From a bacterium (GTDB lineage Bacteria; Eisenbacteria; RBG-16-71-46; CAIMUX01), in assembly GCA_030431975.1 (NCBI GenBank), contig JAUIHP010000016.1, positions 1 to 64,000 of the forward strand: a stretch of DNA of 64,000 bases, written 5' to 3'. Of the stretch, positions 40,620 through 50,132 are shown one piece after another (the first letter of the stretch is position 1; each line of letters starts with the position of its first letter). A program made the position numbers and the translations under genes. The notes below the pieces were generated by a model. The model worked only from the letters and a program-made list of their open reading frames with translations, was not told the DNA's origin and searched no databases.

Positions 40620-43600
40620 ATGCCCCGTCAGATGTTCGGCGTTGGGTTCGCCCCACGGCACGGTCGGTCGTGTCGATTCGTCCAATCCTGTTCCACGTTC
40701 AAGTTCACGTTCACGTTGGCGATTACGGCAGCCGTCCTCTGGGGAACCGCTGCGGATGCCCTCCCGGAGTTGGCCTGGTCGGGCGATGGAACGCAATCCG
40801 ACGAAGCTTACGGTTTCTCTGTTTCGACGGCCGGGGATGTCAACGGTGACGGCTTCGACGACCTCATCGTCGGGACGCCTTACACCGAGGTAGCCGGCGT
40901 TCGGAGGGGCCGGGTCTGGGTCCATCACGGGGGCCCGTCCGGATTGGACGCGGCTCCGGCCTGGATCAAAGACGGAGGGACGGAAAGCCTCTACGGCTAC
41001 TCCGTTTCATGCGCAGGTGACGTGAACAACGACGGTTTCGATGACGTGTTGGTCGGGGCGCCGCTGGAAAGCGTCGGTGGCCAGATCAATGACGGGCGCG
41101 CCTTTCTCTACTACGGATCTGCTGCCGGGCTGGCGGGCACACCTTCGTGGACGTACGACGGTCCTCAGGCGGAACAACTCTTCGGCGACACGGTCGCAGG
41201 TGTCGGCGACGTCAATGGTGACGGCTTTGCCGACTTTGCCGTCGGAAGCTGGGCTTACGACAGCGGCGGGAATTTGAGTAGCGGTCGTGCCTACGTCTTC
41301 TTCGGCGGTGCAGGCGGTCCGACGTTGGGCTGGGTTCACGATGGAGACTGGGCCGCAGCTCTCATGGGTTCGGGGATCTGGAGCCTCGACATCAACGCGG
41401 ACGGGTACAGCGACATCGTCATTCGCAACTACAACCCGCAGTTTGAGGCCACGTACAATCTCTTTCTCGGTGGACCGGCCGGACCGAATGCGAACCCCAC
41501 ATTGATGACGACGGCGGGAGACATCTTCACAGGAGGAAGTGCGGCCTCGGCCGGTGACGTCAACGGAGACGGATTCGAAGACATGATCATCGGCGATCCG
41601 ACAGCAACGATCGGATCGGCAGCCAATGCGGGGCGCGTCACCGTCGTGTTCGGTGCGACGACACTTCCAGGCGAGGTCTGGCAGTATGAGGGCACGGAAG
41701 CAGAAGAGCGTTTCGGCATTCACGTAAGCTTCGTCGGCGACGCCAACGGAGACGGATTCGGCGACTTCATCGCGAGTTCTGCGGAACCGGACGACTCGGG
41801 ACGAGTGAGGCTGTTCTACGGAAGGTTGGACGGTCCGACGGACGAACCGGTCTGGGAACACTCCGGCGCGGCGGCCGGCGACGACTTCGGCGACCGGTGT
41901 GCCCCCGCCGGTGATGTCAATGGCGACGGGCTCAGTGATCTTGCCTTTTCGTCTCCGTATCTCGACAACCCGAGTGACAGCGAAGGACGGGTCGAAGTCT
42001 TTCACGGATCAATGGAGGCGCCCGGCTCCCTCTGGCTGTGGAGCGCCGACGGAGCGCACCCGGACGCCGGCCTCGGAGGCGCGCTCGCCATCGGTGACTT
42101 CAACGGCGACGGTGCCGACGACGCCGTCCTTGGCAACCCTCTGTTCGACGGTTCGTCCGATGACGAAGGACAGGTTCTGGTTCATTACGGACCGGAACTC
42201 GACATCGATGCAGACTGGTCCGTCCAGGGAGACGATGAGGGAATGCAGTTGGGCGCCGCCGTCGCGACTGCGTTGGACGTGAACGGCAACGGCTATGAAG
42301 ACCTGCTGGTGGGCGTCCCCGGAGCCAACGAGGGCCGGGGAGAAGTCCGGCTTTACTACGGTGGGGCGAGCGGGCTTTCCGTGACGCCGGCGTGGGTCCG
42401 CGCAGGTGCCGCGGACGGAGACGCATTCGGCTGGTCGGTCTCGAGTGCGGGCGACCTCAACGCGGACGGGTATGCGGACGTCATCGTCGGATCGCCGGCC
42501 AGGAGGGGAGCGGGCAAGCCCGGACGCGTGGATGTCTTCTTTGGTTCCTCGGTCGGTCTTACCGACGTGCCCCAATGGAGCCATGTGTCCCCGCAGAATG
42601 AATCCCTGTTTGGATTCGACGTCTGTTGGGCCGGGGATGTCAACGCGGACGGCTTCTCCGACGTACTGGTCGGTGCGCCCGGCTACGACGACCCCGAGAT
42701 GGACGAGGGTAAGACGTTCCTCTTCTTCGGATCCGCCACGGGCGTCCAACCGGGTTTCTGGACGACGGAAGTCGATTCACCCGGGGCACTCCACGGCTAC
42801 TCCGTTGCCGGTTCGGGTGATGTCAACGCAGACGCGTTCAGCGACGTGGTCGTTGGGTCCCCCGGGTTCGGTGGCGACGATGCCGGCCGCGTCGACGTCT
42901 ACCAGGGCGCAGCCAGCTCTACGAACTATGTGATGGTCCATCAGTGGACCGCAAGTCATGCCGGTGCACGCACAGGGACGTCCGTTGAGATGGCGGACTT
43001 CAACCTCGATGGACGAAGCGATGTCGTTCTCGGGATTCCGGGAGTGGACAACGGACAGGTCGACGAAGGTCAGGTCTGGGTCCTGCGTGCTCCGTTCGAC
43101 GGTGTCCTCTGGTTTGCCAACGACGGCAACTTCGATTACGGAGGACACGGCACCGCGCTCGCGGTGGGAGATATCAACAGCGATGGTGTCCCGGATCTCT
43201 TGAGCGGAGCTCCCGGAGAAGCGGGAGAAGCTCAATCCCAGGGCCGCGTCTGGCTGTGGCCGGGCAACGGGATCTGGAGCACGTCACTTCCTTTCCTCTT
43301 TGGGGGACAGCCGCGATACCTCAGCCTTCGTCACGAGAACACGAGTCAGCCCGTCCCCTTGATGGGGGCTCTCGAGGAGTCGGTCGTTGATGTCGAAGCT
43401 GACCTGCGCAGTCCGGTCGGCCGCGATCGTCTTCGTCTCGAAGTCGAGATCAAACCGTTCGGCCAGCCCTTTGACGGTAGCAACACCGCGACGTCCGCGC
43501 TCTACGACACCGGGATTCCGCAGAACGATTCGGGAAGCTGGGTCACGATTCGTGAGACGCTTTCAGGTCTTGCAGAAGACGACTACCGATGGCGGGCACG

Positions 43601-44015
43601 CGTTCTCTCGAAGAGAGCCGGGGTCAAGCGGTCGCCGTGGTTCGGTCCGGCCCGAAATGCGGCCGGGGAAATGGACTTCCGTATTCGGACAGTTCCCGCG
43701 TCGGCAGATGAACTCGGGGCCGATGGTGGATTTCATGGAGTTGACGAGCTGGCAATGACCGCATCGCCGACCCCATTCCGGACCTCGACGACGTTGCGCT
43801 TCCGGACACCCGAGACGGGGCACGTTCGAGTGCGGATCGTCGACGCGTCCGGCCGACTCGTGTCGACTCTGTTGGATGAGCGACGGGTTGCGGGAGAGCA
43901 CAGCGTGGAGTGGCTCCCGGGCCGCAACGGTGAGAGTCCGGCGAACGGCGTCTACTTTGCGATTCTGGAAGCAGATGGACGAAAGTCGAAGCTCGGTCTC
44001 ATTTACGTGCGGTAA
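40620..44015 (+). CDS. Large secreted FG-GAP repeat protein with FlgD-type sorting domain
   Basis: This 1131-aa protein has a signal peptide (FKFTFTLAITAAVLWGTAADA), then at least 11 FG-GAP/integrin-alpha-like repeats of the form AGDVNGDGFDDLIVG...GRVWVHHGG (about residues 45-880), a beta-rich region, and a FlgD-Ig-like C-terminal domain: VRVRIVDASGRLVSTLLDE, GEHSVEWLPG, GVYFAILEADGR. The DxNxDGxxD loops bind calcium. It should form a beta-propeller-type surface or extracellular adhesin, exported by a system that reads the C-terminal domain. Start ATG 40620 with GGAGAAG. The 252-nt region upstream has no gene. Confidence 0.85.
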   Translation: MPRQMFGVGFAPRHGRSCRFVQSCSTFKFTFTLAITAAVLWGTAADALPELAWSGDGTQSDEAYGFSVSTAGDVNGDGFDDLIVGTPYTEVAGVRRGRVWVHHGGPSGLDAAPAWIKDGGTESLYGYSVSCAGDVNNDGFDDVLVGAPLESVGGQINDGRAFLYYGSAAGLAGTPSWTYDGPQAEQLFGDTVAGVGDVNGDGFADFAVGSWAYDSGGNLSSGRAYVFFGGAGGPTLGWVHDGDWAAALMGSGIWSLDINADGYSDIVIRNYNPQFEATYNLFLGGPAGPNANPTLMTTAGDIFTGGSAASAGDVNGDGFEDMIIGDPTATIGSAANAGRVTVVFGATTLPGEVWQYEGTEAEERFGIHVSFVGDANGDGFGDFIASSAEPDDSGRVRLFYGRLDGPTDEPVWEHSGAAAGDDFGDRCAPAGDVNGDGLSDLAFSSPYLDNPSDSEGRVEVFHGSMEAPGSLWLWSADGAHPDAGLGGALAIGDFNGDGADDAVLGNPLFDGSSDDEGQVLVHYGPELDIDADWSVQGDDEGMQLGAAVATALDVNGNGYEDLLVGVPGANEGRGEVRLYYGGASGLSVTPAWVRAGAADGDAFGWSVSSAGDLNADGYADVIVGSPARRGAGKPGRVDVFFGSSVGLTDVPQWSHVSPQNESLFGFDVCWAGDVNADGFSDVLVGAPGYDDPEMDEGKTFLFFGSATGVQPGFWTTEVDSPGALHGYSVAGSGDVNADAFSDVVVGSPGFGGDDAGRVDVYQGAASSTNYVMVHQWTASHAGARTGTSVEMADFNLDGRSDVVLGIPGVDNGQVDEGQVWVLRAPFDGVLWFANDGNFDYGGHGTALAVGDINSDGVPDLLSGAPGEAGEAQSQGRVWLWPGNGIWSTSLPFLFGGQPRYLSLRHENTSQPVPLMGALEESVVDVEADLRSPVGRDRLRLEVEIKPFGQPFDGSNTATSALYDTGIPQNDSGSWVTIRETLSGLAEDDYRWRARVLSKRAGVKRSPWFGPARNAAGEMDFRIRTVPASADELGADGGFHGVDELAMTASPTPFRTSTTLRFRTPETGHVRVRIVDASGRLVSTLLDERRVAGEHSVEWLPGRNGESPANGVYFAILEADGRKSKLGLIYVR

Positions 44016-44075
44016 CCAAAAGGGGCGGGGCGCCGCCTCGGGAGCGAAGTGGGACTCTCGATCCGCGTCGCGGCA

Positions 44076-45737
44076 CTATCGAAAGACGAAGACGAGGCTG
44101 TCCTGGCTGGAACCCCAATCCAGTTGAAAGGTTGAGGCTTCGTCTTCCGACTCGACACCAGGGTACCAGCGGCTGATACCGGGGTACCGGAACCCGCCCA
44201 GTGTGTAGGTTCCCGGTGGGAACGGGCCGACGTCGAACTTCCCGTCCTCGTCGCTGCGACCCAGGTTGCGATTGACGTAGTTGTTGTCGATCCCCGTTGC
44301 GGAGAAGAAGATGTCATTGAGAGGGGTGCCGCTCTCGTCGACGACCGTGCCTTGTATGCGTGCGGCCTCAAACAGCGGCCAATCGATCACGGTCTTTGTC
44401 CCGGCTTCTCCGAGTTGAAAAGGCTCCGGTTCGAACACGGGTCCGGAAGGCGAGTACCAGTGGCTGATTAGGTGGTCCTGATTTGTGACGAAGGCCAGAG
44501 TGACCTCTCCCGGAATGAGGCCGGTGAAGAGCCGCGGGTGAAACTCCCGATCCTCGGCGGTAGAGGCGACTTGGGTTCTGGCCAGCAGATCATCACCATC
44601 GGCCGAGTGAATCTGAAGCCAGCAGAAATTCTCGCTTTGGATCTCCGCCTGTAGTCGCACTTCCAAGGCACATGCATCAAACGAAGGGAGCGTGGTCTCC
44701 GAGCCGGGTTGATACGTGATGACCGGCTCCTCCAGCTCATTGTACGAAGTGAGATAGCGATCAACCGGAATGGGTTCGCCCAGCGTCGGGTGGCGGAAGT
44801 AGGTTGAGATGCGAAACGGCGCGGTCTCGAAGAGGCGGAAGTGGAGGGGGCCGTTGTCCTGAAGAGGGATACTCCTGATAGGGCGGTTGTCGTCGAACCT
44901 CCGGACTTCCAGCTCGACGGGGTAGACCGGATCCGCGACCGAAAACCTGTTGATGTTGATCGTAAAGTCCGTCGCCGGTCTCAATCGTGCCGAGTAACGA
45001 GACATCGAGCCCGGGGAGACAGTGGCCACCTCGACGGCGCTACCAGCGAGTTCGAAGTCGATCTCACAATATGCTTCGTCCAAGTAGACATAGCCCCGCA
45101 CGTCAGTGACCGGTACACGAGGAAACGTGAACTCGGCAACTCCGTTTTCGACGACAGCGGAGCCGTATTCGACCTGATTGCCGAAGATCGGTGTTTCGAG
45201 CGACAGGAAGACGGTTTCGCCTTCGAATTGTGGGGCAGACAATGCGACCTCGACTCCGCCGTACCTGGCTCGAATCGCGGGCACCGCCTCCTGCTCCGTT
45301 ACGCTCAGGACCTCGGCCTGTGCCTTGTGGGGCCGAAGCCTGCCTCGATCGTAGTACTTGCGGTTCACGTGCACGATCCACCTGCCGGGAAGTAGCTGAA
45401 GCCGAAACTGGCCGAGGGAGTCCGTTCGTGCCTTCACGTACTCATCGTCGAACTCGAATCGTTCTGCGGTTACTTCGGTTCCTACAACTGGGCCGCTTGC
45501 GTCCTCAACGATTCCCTCGAGACGTCCGACGTACACGTCCGTAGGAGATGTGCTTTCTGAGCAGGCGACAAAGAAAGGTATGAGAGCAAGACTGACCGCC
45601 AGGTAGAGGAGACGTAAGAAAGTCGGAAAGGTTGGTGGATGAAGAGGGCTATCAACCAAGTTCAGTGAACCCCGATAGGAAGCCCGACTCCGGCTCTTCC
45701 CAATTGCCACCACCATAATGCGAGTGTGGGGATTCAT
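44076..45737 (-). CDS. Lipoprotein with carboxypeptidase-regulatory-like beta domains (second of a pair)
   Basis: This 553-aa protein has a long N-terminal lead, then a lipoprotein signal (LLYLAVSLALIPFFVAC). It carries repeats of the carboxypeptidase-regulatory/SpaA-like sandwich: GRLEGIVEDASGPVVGTEVTAER...GQFRLQLLPGRWIVHVNRKYY and IQGTVVDESGTPLNDIFFSATG...GKFDVGPFPPGTYTLGGF. It starts in the ATGA overlap (45734-45737) with the related gene upstream, so the start at 45737 is supported although the lead is long. Function unknown; probably an outer-envelope scaffold. Confidence 0.7.
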   Translation of the reverse strand: MNPHTRIMVVAIGKSRSRASYRGSLNLVDSPLHPPTFPTFLRLLYLAVSLALIPFFVACSESTSPTDVYVGRLEGIVEDASGPVVGTEVTAERFEFDDEYVKARTDSLGQFRLQLLPGRWIVHVNRKYYDRGRLRPHKAQAEVLSVTEQEAVPAIRARYGGVEVALSAPQFEGETVFLSLETPIFGNQVEYGSAVVENGVAEFTFPRVPVTDVRGYVYLDEAYCEIDFELAGSAVEVATVSPGSMSRYSARLRPATDFTININRFSVADPVYPVELEVRRFDDNRPIRSIPLQDNGPLHFRLFETAPFRISTYFRHPTLGEPIPVDRYLTSYNELEEPVITYQPGSETTLPSFDACALEVRLQAEIQSENFCWLQIHSADGDDLLARTQVASTAEDREFHPRLFTGLIPGEVTLAFVTNQDHLISHWYSPSGPVFEPEPFQLGEAGTKTVIDWPLFEAARIQGTVVDESGTPLNDIFFSATGIDNNYVNRNLGRSDEDGKFDVGPFPPGTYTLGGFRYPGISRWYPGVESEDEASTFQLDWGSSQDSLVFVFR

Positions 45738-47233
45738 GGCAACTCGAAGAAGAGGCCTTCGATGCCGTCATGGGAGTCGACTAGAATGACTTCGGCCTCG
45801 TCGAACTCAAAGGTGCCAGGGTAGTAATAGAAGCGTCGGTACTCTCCGATGCGTGCCCACAGCCGGATTGGTTCGTAGCCGATGTGGTCGATTCGAAAGT
45901 CACCCGATTCAGACGTCTCGATGGTGGTGTTGAAAGGCGAGTATCCGGGACAACCCCCGTCGAATTGCAAAACCTCGTGCTCCATCAGTGGGCGGCTGAG
46001 AGCCCCTGATATCGTGGTCCCATCCCAGGGTGTCCAGGAAACATGGGTCGTTTCGCTCGCGCGGATCTCGATCAGGCTCTCCTCTTCGGTTCCTCGTAGC
46101 CACTGTCTTGGCGGACTGTTCTCGGTTGTGCAGCCCTGTAGTGCCACCCGGTACTTGCCCTCCTTCGCCACGAGGCGAAGTGTTCCTGGAGCTGCATCGC
46201 GTGTGGCCGGCCTTTGAATGATGTAGGTGGATCCTTCCGGATAGAGAGTCATCATTAAGTGCTCGAGGTCGATGTTCTCGTCATGGACTTCGATGACGAG
46301 CTCACCGAACGAGATGGAGGCGACGATGGTGTCTCCCGGGGCAGCGGTCCACCACTCTCTTTCATTGCTGGCGGGAAAGGAGGCATTGGACGAAGCCGCT
46401 ACACGCAGGCGGAGGGGTTCCGAGTCGAACACAGGAAACGTGACCGTAGCTCGACCGTTCGTGTACTGGGTCGAGGCGTAGGGGCTGCTTCCGTTCTGGC
46501 GATACCCGGAAACGTGGAGGGTTGGGTCCCGAAGGTCGTCGGGAAGGCCGTCCGCGACGACTCGGATGAAGAAAGGTGCCGGCATCGCTCCGACGTACTG
46601 CCTTTCTTTCGACGGTCCGACCTCGAAGTGGGGAAGCTCATCTCCGTCTTCGGACAAGATGGGACTCACGACCTCTCCCCAGGGAGTGGTGAGGTTGATC
46701 TCGTGCGTACCCCCCGGCAGATTTCGCAGTGGCGGGGCGCCTTCAGTCGGGCGAAAGTGGTCGCGAAAGAGAGTGTCAGAGTCGTGCTCGACTACGAGGA
46801 GCCAGTCGCGGTCTGCCCCGTGGTCCGGTAGGAAGTCGAAGAGGATCCGGTAGGCCTGAGGCTCCCAGTGCAGGCTGCCCTCCGACGCGAGGATCGACAC
46901 GACTGACCGCTCCGCCGTGAGCTGGCCTTCCTGATTCAGAAACATGGGCCACGAGTAGGGAAGATCGACCTCCACATTGTACTCACCGGGGACGACTCCC
47001 ATCGCGAACCGACCCAATGAGTCGATGATGGCCTGTCCTACGCGCAGATAATCGCCGACCGGGGTGATCTGGACGTCACCCTGCACCAGTTGGCGAGGCT
47101 CCCAGTCTGCATCGAACACACCCGAAAGTGTGACCGGTGGGTGCACGGTGGTCGGGCCCTCATCTTCGCCGCACCCAAAGACCACGAGGGCAGCGAAGAC
47201 GAGTAGAGATTGGGCTCCAGGGACTCGGCCCAT
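45734..47233 (-). CDS. Lipoprotein with carboxypeptidase-regulatory-like beta domains (first of a pair)
   Basis: This protein of about 499 aa has a lipoprotein signal (SLLVFAALVVFGC) and beta domains of the same kind as the next gene: GVFDADWEPRQLVQGDVQITP...LGRFAMGVVPGEYNVEVDLPYSW. The two genes are probable paralogues, coupled by ATGA. ATG 47231-47233 has AGGA 4 nt before it and gives a normal-length signal; earlier starts at 47254 and 47329 exist. The MITE-like element lies just upstream (47357-47540), so its promoter may run through or next to that element. Confidence 0.65.
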   Translation of the reverse strand: MGRVPGAQSLLVFAALVVFGCGEDEGPTTVHPPVTLSGVFDADWEPRQLVQGDVQITPVGDYLRVGQAIIDSLGRFAMGVVPGEYNVEVDLPYSWPMFLNQEGQLTAERSVVSILASEGSLHWEPQAYRILFDFLPDHGADRDWLLVVEHDSDTLFRDHFRPTEGAPPLRNLPGGTHEINLTTPWGEVVSPILSEDGDELPHFEVGPSKERQYVGAMPAPFFIRVVADGLPDDLRDPTLHVSGYRQNGSSPYASTQYTNGRATVTFPVFDSEPLRLRVAASSNASFPASNEREWWTAAPGDTIVASISFGELVIEVHDENIDLEHLMMTLYPEGSTYIIQRPATRDAAPGTLRLVAKEGKYRVALQGCTTENSPPRQWLRGTEEESLIEIRASETTHVSWTPWDGTTISGALSRPLMEHEVLQFDGGCPGYSPFNTTIETSESGDFRIDHIGYEPIRLWARIGEYRRFYYYPGTFEFDEAEVILVDSHDGIEGLFFELP

Positions 47234-47356
47234 TGCTTCCTGTTTGTCACCCATGGGTACCAGAATAGCACGGTGAGTGGACCCGGGCCTGTTTCTGTAC
47301 AAGCCGTTGTCGATCCGCATGCTCGCCATCCCGCCTGGATTGGTTCACGAAACCTT

Positions 47357-47540
47357 CTAGCCCGAACTATTCATGAAGGTCTACTGCGATGACGAATCTG
47401 CCCACAGCTACCGCGTTGCGCTTGCCCTCACTCCTCGACGTAGCGCATCGGCTACGCCTGCGTCGTTCGGGCTGCGCGCGCCTTGTAGCTGTGGCCATCT
47501 TCGCCATCTCGCTACGACCTTCATGAATAGCTCGGGCTAG
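47357..47540. mobile_element. MITE-like element with 24-bp terminal inverted repeats
   Basis: The first 24 nt (47357-47380) and the reverse complement of the last 24 nt (47517-47540) match in 23 of 24 positions. Both ends begin ctagcccga. The 136-nt middle has no coding frame and is itself rich in short palindromes. Related ends occur at 36741-36764 and 53618-53651. The stop codon of the neighbouring SGNH gene lies inside the right end. No transposase is present in the window. Confidence 0.75.
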
Positions 47541-48703
47541 GGACCCAAGCGATTGTCGGGGTCCGATATGAGCCCCGAGATCCGTTCGGCCATTCGACGG
47601 GCTACGATCTCATTCCCAAGATCCCCGTAGTGGGATCGATCCACGAAGTAGGACTCGACCGGCCGTGGAAGCGGCGCACTGACATCGAGAAAGATGTCGT
47701 CGACCTCGGCGCGTAGTTGCTGATATGCAAACTGAAAGACCCGATTACCTTCCTGCCCCGGACCGAGGGGTTGGAGAAAGAAGAACGGGCGGACGTTGTA
47801 TTCGAGGCTCACGGCCGTCGCCATCTGCCGGTTCTTCCGCATCCGTTCGATCGTGGACAAGACCAACCCAGATGCGTCCTTTTCGCTGAACGGCACGGAG
47901 TCTTCCGGATTCTCCGCTGCCTCGATCAGCTTGAGATACCGGGCCAGTCGTAGCGGCGGGAACGTGGCGTTGACGTCGAACCATGGTTCCTCGTGACCGT
48001 AGTACAGGGGCTGTCGCTGCTCATCCCAGCCTCGCTCGGCGCGCGCGGTGAAGTGCGGCACTTCCATTTCCTTGAGGCCCGAGAAGAGATCATTGATGCC
48101 GTCGAAGAAGACAACGACATCCGGCGGATCGTTCTCACGAAGGAGAGCGACATAGAGCGCCACCTCCATCGAGCTGAAGTAGTAGGAGTGTCCGTGGTTG
48201 ACGACGACGACCTTCCGGTTCGGCACGAGTTCCTGCAACGCGATCTGCATGTGTGACGCGAGGGTGTTCTCGTCTCCGACGCCCCATCCGAAGACTGTGG
48301 ATCCGCCGAACAACCAAAGTCGCAGCTCCTCCATCCCGTTCTCGACGGGAGGAACCGTTCGTCGCGTGGGGAAGGGCTCGGTCGGGTCGACGTGAACCTT
48401 TTCTCCATCGAAGGGCGACTCCATGAACGTCGTCCAGGGGTTGAACTGGTACGACTCCCGCTCACCCATCTGGTCGAAGTCCGCTCCGATTCGCTGGGTG
48501 TCTTCGGGGGTGGTGTGTCCGTACGACGCGGCTTCGAAGCGGGCGGAGTAGACCCGGGTGCTGTTGCTCGAGATCGTGCGGCGAATGAAGAAGTCGGCGA
48601 CCAGCGATCCGATGGTCAAGACGAGCAGAGTATTGAAGACGAAGAGGGCGACGTTCCGGTAAACACGCGGTAGCGACGAACGGGAACCGGGTTCAGCGGG
48701 CAT
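47537..48703 (-). CDS. Membrane-anchored SGNH/GDSL hydrolase
   Basis: This 388-aa protein has one membrane helix (VALFVFNTLLVLTIGSLVADFF) and an outer SGNH hydrolase: nucleophile block LWLFGGSTVFGWGVGDENT, VVFFDGINDLFSGL and the Asp-His pair in FVDRSHYGDLGNEIV. It may act on acyl or sugar esters at the envelope. Its stop codon TAG is inside the right terminal repeat of the MITE-like element, so insertion has set its C-terminus. It overlaps the end of the DAHP synthase gene by 11 nt. Confidence 0.8.
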   Translation of the reverse strand: MPAEPGSRSSLPRVYRNVALFVFNTLLVLTIGSLVADFFIRRTISSNSTRVYSARFEAASYGHTTPEDTQRIGADFDQMGERESYQFNPWTTFMESPFDGEKVHVDPTEPFPTRRTVPPVENGMEELRLWLFGGSTVFGWGVGDENTLASHMQIALQELVPNRKVVVVNHGHSYYFSSMEVALYVALLRENDPPDVVVFFDGINDLFSGLKEMEVPHFTARAERGWDEQRQPLYYGHEEPWFDVNATFPPLRLARYLKLIEAAENPEDSVPFSEKDASGLVLSTIERMRKNRQMATAVSLEYNVRPFFFLQPLGPGQEGNRVFQFAYQQLRAEVDDIFLDVSAPLPRPVESYFVDRSHYGDLGNEIVARRMAERISGLISDPDNRLGP

Positions 48704-50069
48704 CGTGTCCGTTGCCGCGCAGGTAGCCGGCGATCAGCATGCTCATCTCCAGCGCCTGCTCGTAGTTGAGGCGCGGATCTACCTGGGACCGGTAGTCGCG
48801 CTTGAGGTCATCTGCGGTCAGGCCGCGCGCACCGCCGATGCACTCGGTGACGTCTTCGCCGGTCATCTCGAAATGAACGCCGCCGAGATGGGATCCGAGC
48901 TGACGATGCACTTCGAACGAGGACTTGAGTTCGGAGAGGATGTTGTCGAAGTTGCGCGTTTTGATTCCATCACCAGTCGTCTCGGTGTTGCCGTGCATCG
49001 GGTCGCAGATCCAAAGGACATCGCGCTTCGCCTTCCGAACGGTCTCGACGAACTCCGGGAGCTTGCCTTCAACGTTGCCGGCGCCCAGGCGAACGATCAG
49101 GGAGAGACGTCCAGGCTCGTTGTTCGGATGGAGGGTCTCGAGCAATCCGGTCAGCCACTCCGGCGTCATTCCCGGACCGATCTTGATTGCGATGGGGTTG
49201 TTGATTCCGCGGAAGTACTCGATGTGCGCGCCGTCGACCTGTGCCGTCCGCATTCCGATCCACGGCATGTGCGTCGACAGGTTGTACCAGCCTTCGCGAC
49301 GTGGAACCTTTCGAGTCTGTGCCTGCTCGTAGAGAAGAGACAGACCCTCGTGGCTGGTATAGAAATCGACGCGGCCGAGGTTGCCAAGTCGAATGTCCGC
49401 GACCGCCTCCATGAAGCGAATCGACTCCTGAATTCCATCGACGATCCGTTCGTAGTCCGAGGCGAGCTTGGCGTGGCGGATGAAGTCGAGCTTCCAATAC
49501 TCCGGATGGTGAAGGTCGGCAAAGCCGCCGTCGGCCAGAGCGCGAACGAAATTCAGAGTGAGAGCTGCACGTTCGTAGCCACGCAGCATGAGCCGCGGAT
49601 CGGGAATGCGCTCGTCCGAAGTGAACCCGATCCGGTTGACGAGATCGCCCCGATAGGACGGAAGCGTCACGCCGTCGCGGCTTTCGGAATCGCTCGATCT
49701 CGGCTTCGCGTACTGACCGGCCATGCGTCCGACCCGAATGACGCGGGTCCGTGTGCCGTGGACGAGAATCAGCGACATTTGCAGCAGAATCTTGAGCTTC
49801 GAGGCGATGTTGTCCGAGTCGCACTCGTCGAAACTCTCGGCGCAGTCCCCTCCTTGCAACAGGAAGGCTTCTCCCGCCGCGGCCTTGGCCAACTGGTCGC
49901 GCAGGCTCTCGACTTCCCAGGACGTGACGAGCGGAGGAAGAGCCGCGATCTCGGAGACGACGCGATCGGTCTCTTTCGCATCGGGATAGACGGGTTGTTG
50001 CAGAGCCTGCTTGGCCTGCCACGAAGTCGGAGACCACGGGTCGGAGTGCTGCATATCGTCGTCGCTCAT
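48693..50069 (-). CDS. aroG: Class II DAHP synthase (shikimate pathway)
   Basis: This 458-aa enzyme makes 3-deoxy-D-arabino-heptulosonate 7-phosphate from phosphoenolpyruvate and erythrose 4-phosphate, the first step to aromatic amino acids. Class II marks are plain: WSPTSWQAKQALQQPVYPD at the front, LLQGGDCAESF, RVGRMAGQYAKPRSSD, LNFVRAL, TSHEGLSLLYEQA, CDPMHGNT and GGVHFEMTGEDVTEC. Length is normal. The symbol names the activity; class II enzymes differ from E. coli AroG in sequence. It is followed by and overlaps the SGNH hydrolase gene. Confidence 0.92.
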   Translation of the reverse strand: MSDDDMQHSDPWSPTSWQAKQALQQPVYPDAKETDRVVSEIAALPPLVTSWEVESLRDQLAKAAAGEAFLLQGGDCAESFDECDSDNIASKLKILLQMSLILVHGTRTRVIRVGRMAGQYAKPRSSDSESRDGVTLPSYRGDLVNRIGFTSDERIPDPRLMLRGYERAALTLNFVRALADGGFADLHHPEYWKLDFIRHAKLASDYERIVDGIQESIRFMEAVADIRLGNLGRVDFYTSHEGLSLLYEQAQTRKVPRREGWYNLSTHMPWIGMRTAQVDGAHIEYFRGINNPIAIKIGPGMTPEWLTGLLETLHPNNEPGRLSLIVRLGAGNVEGKLPEFVETVRKAKRDVLWICDPMHGNTETTGDGIKTRNFDNILSELKSSFEVHRQLGSHLGGVHFEMTGEDVTECIGGARGLTADDLKRDYRSQVDPRLNYEQALEMSMLIAGYLRGNGHDAR

Positions 50070-50132
50070 TCCTTCATGCGTTCCAGAATAGTGTTCAAAG
50101 GTACCACAAGCGCGGGGCCGGGCAGGTCGGCA

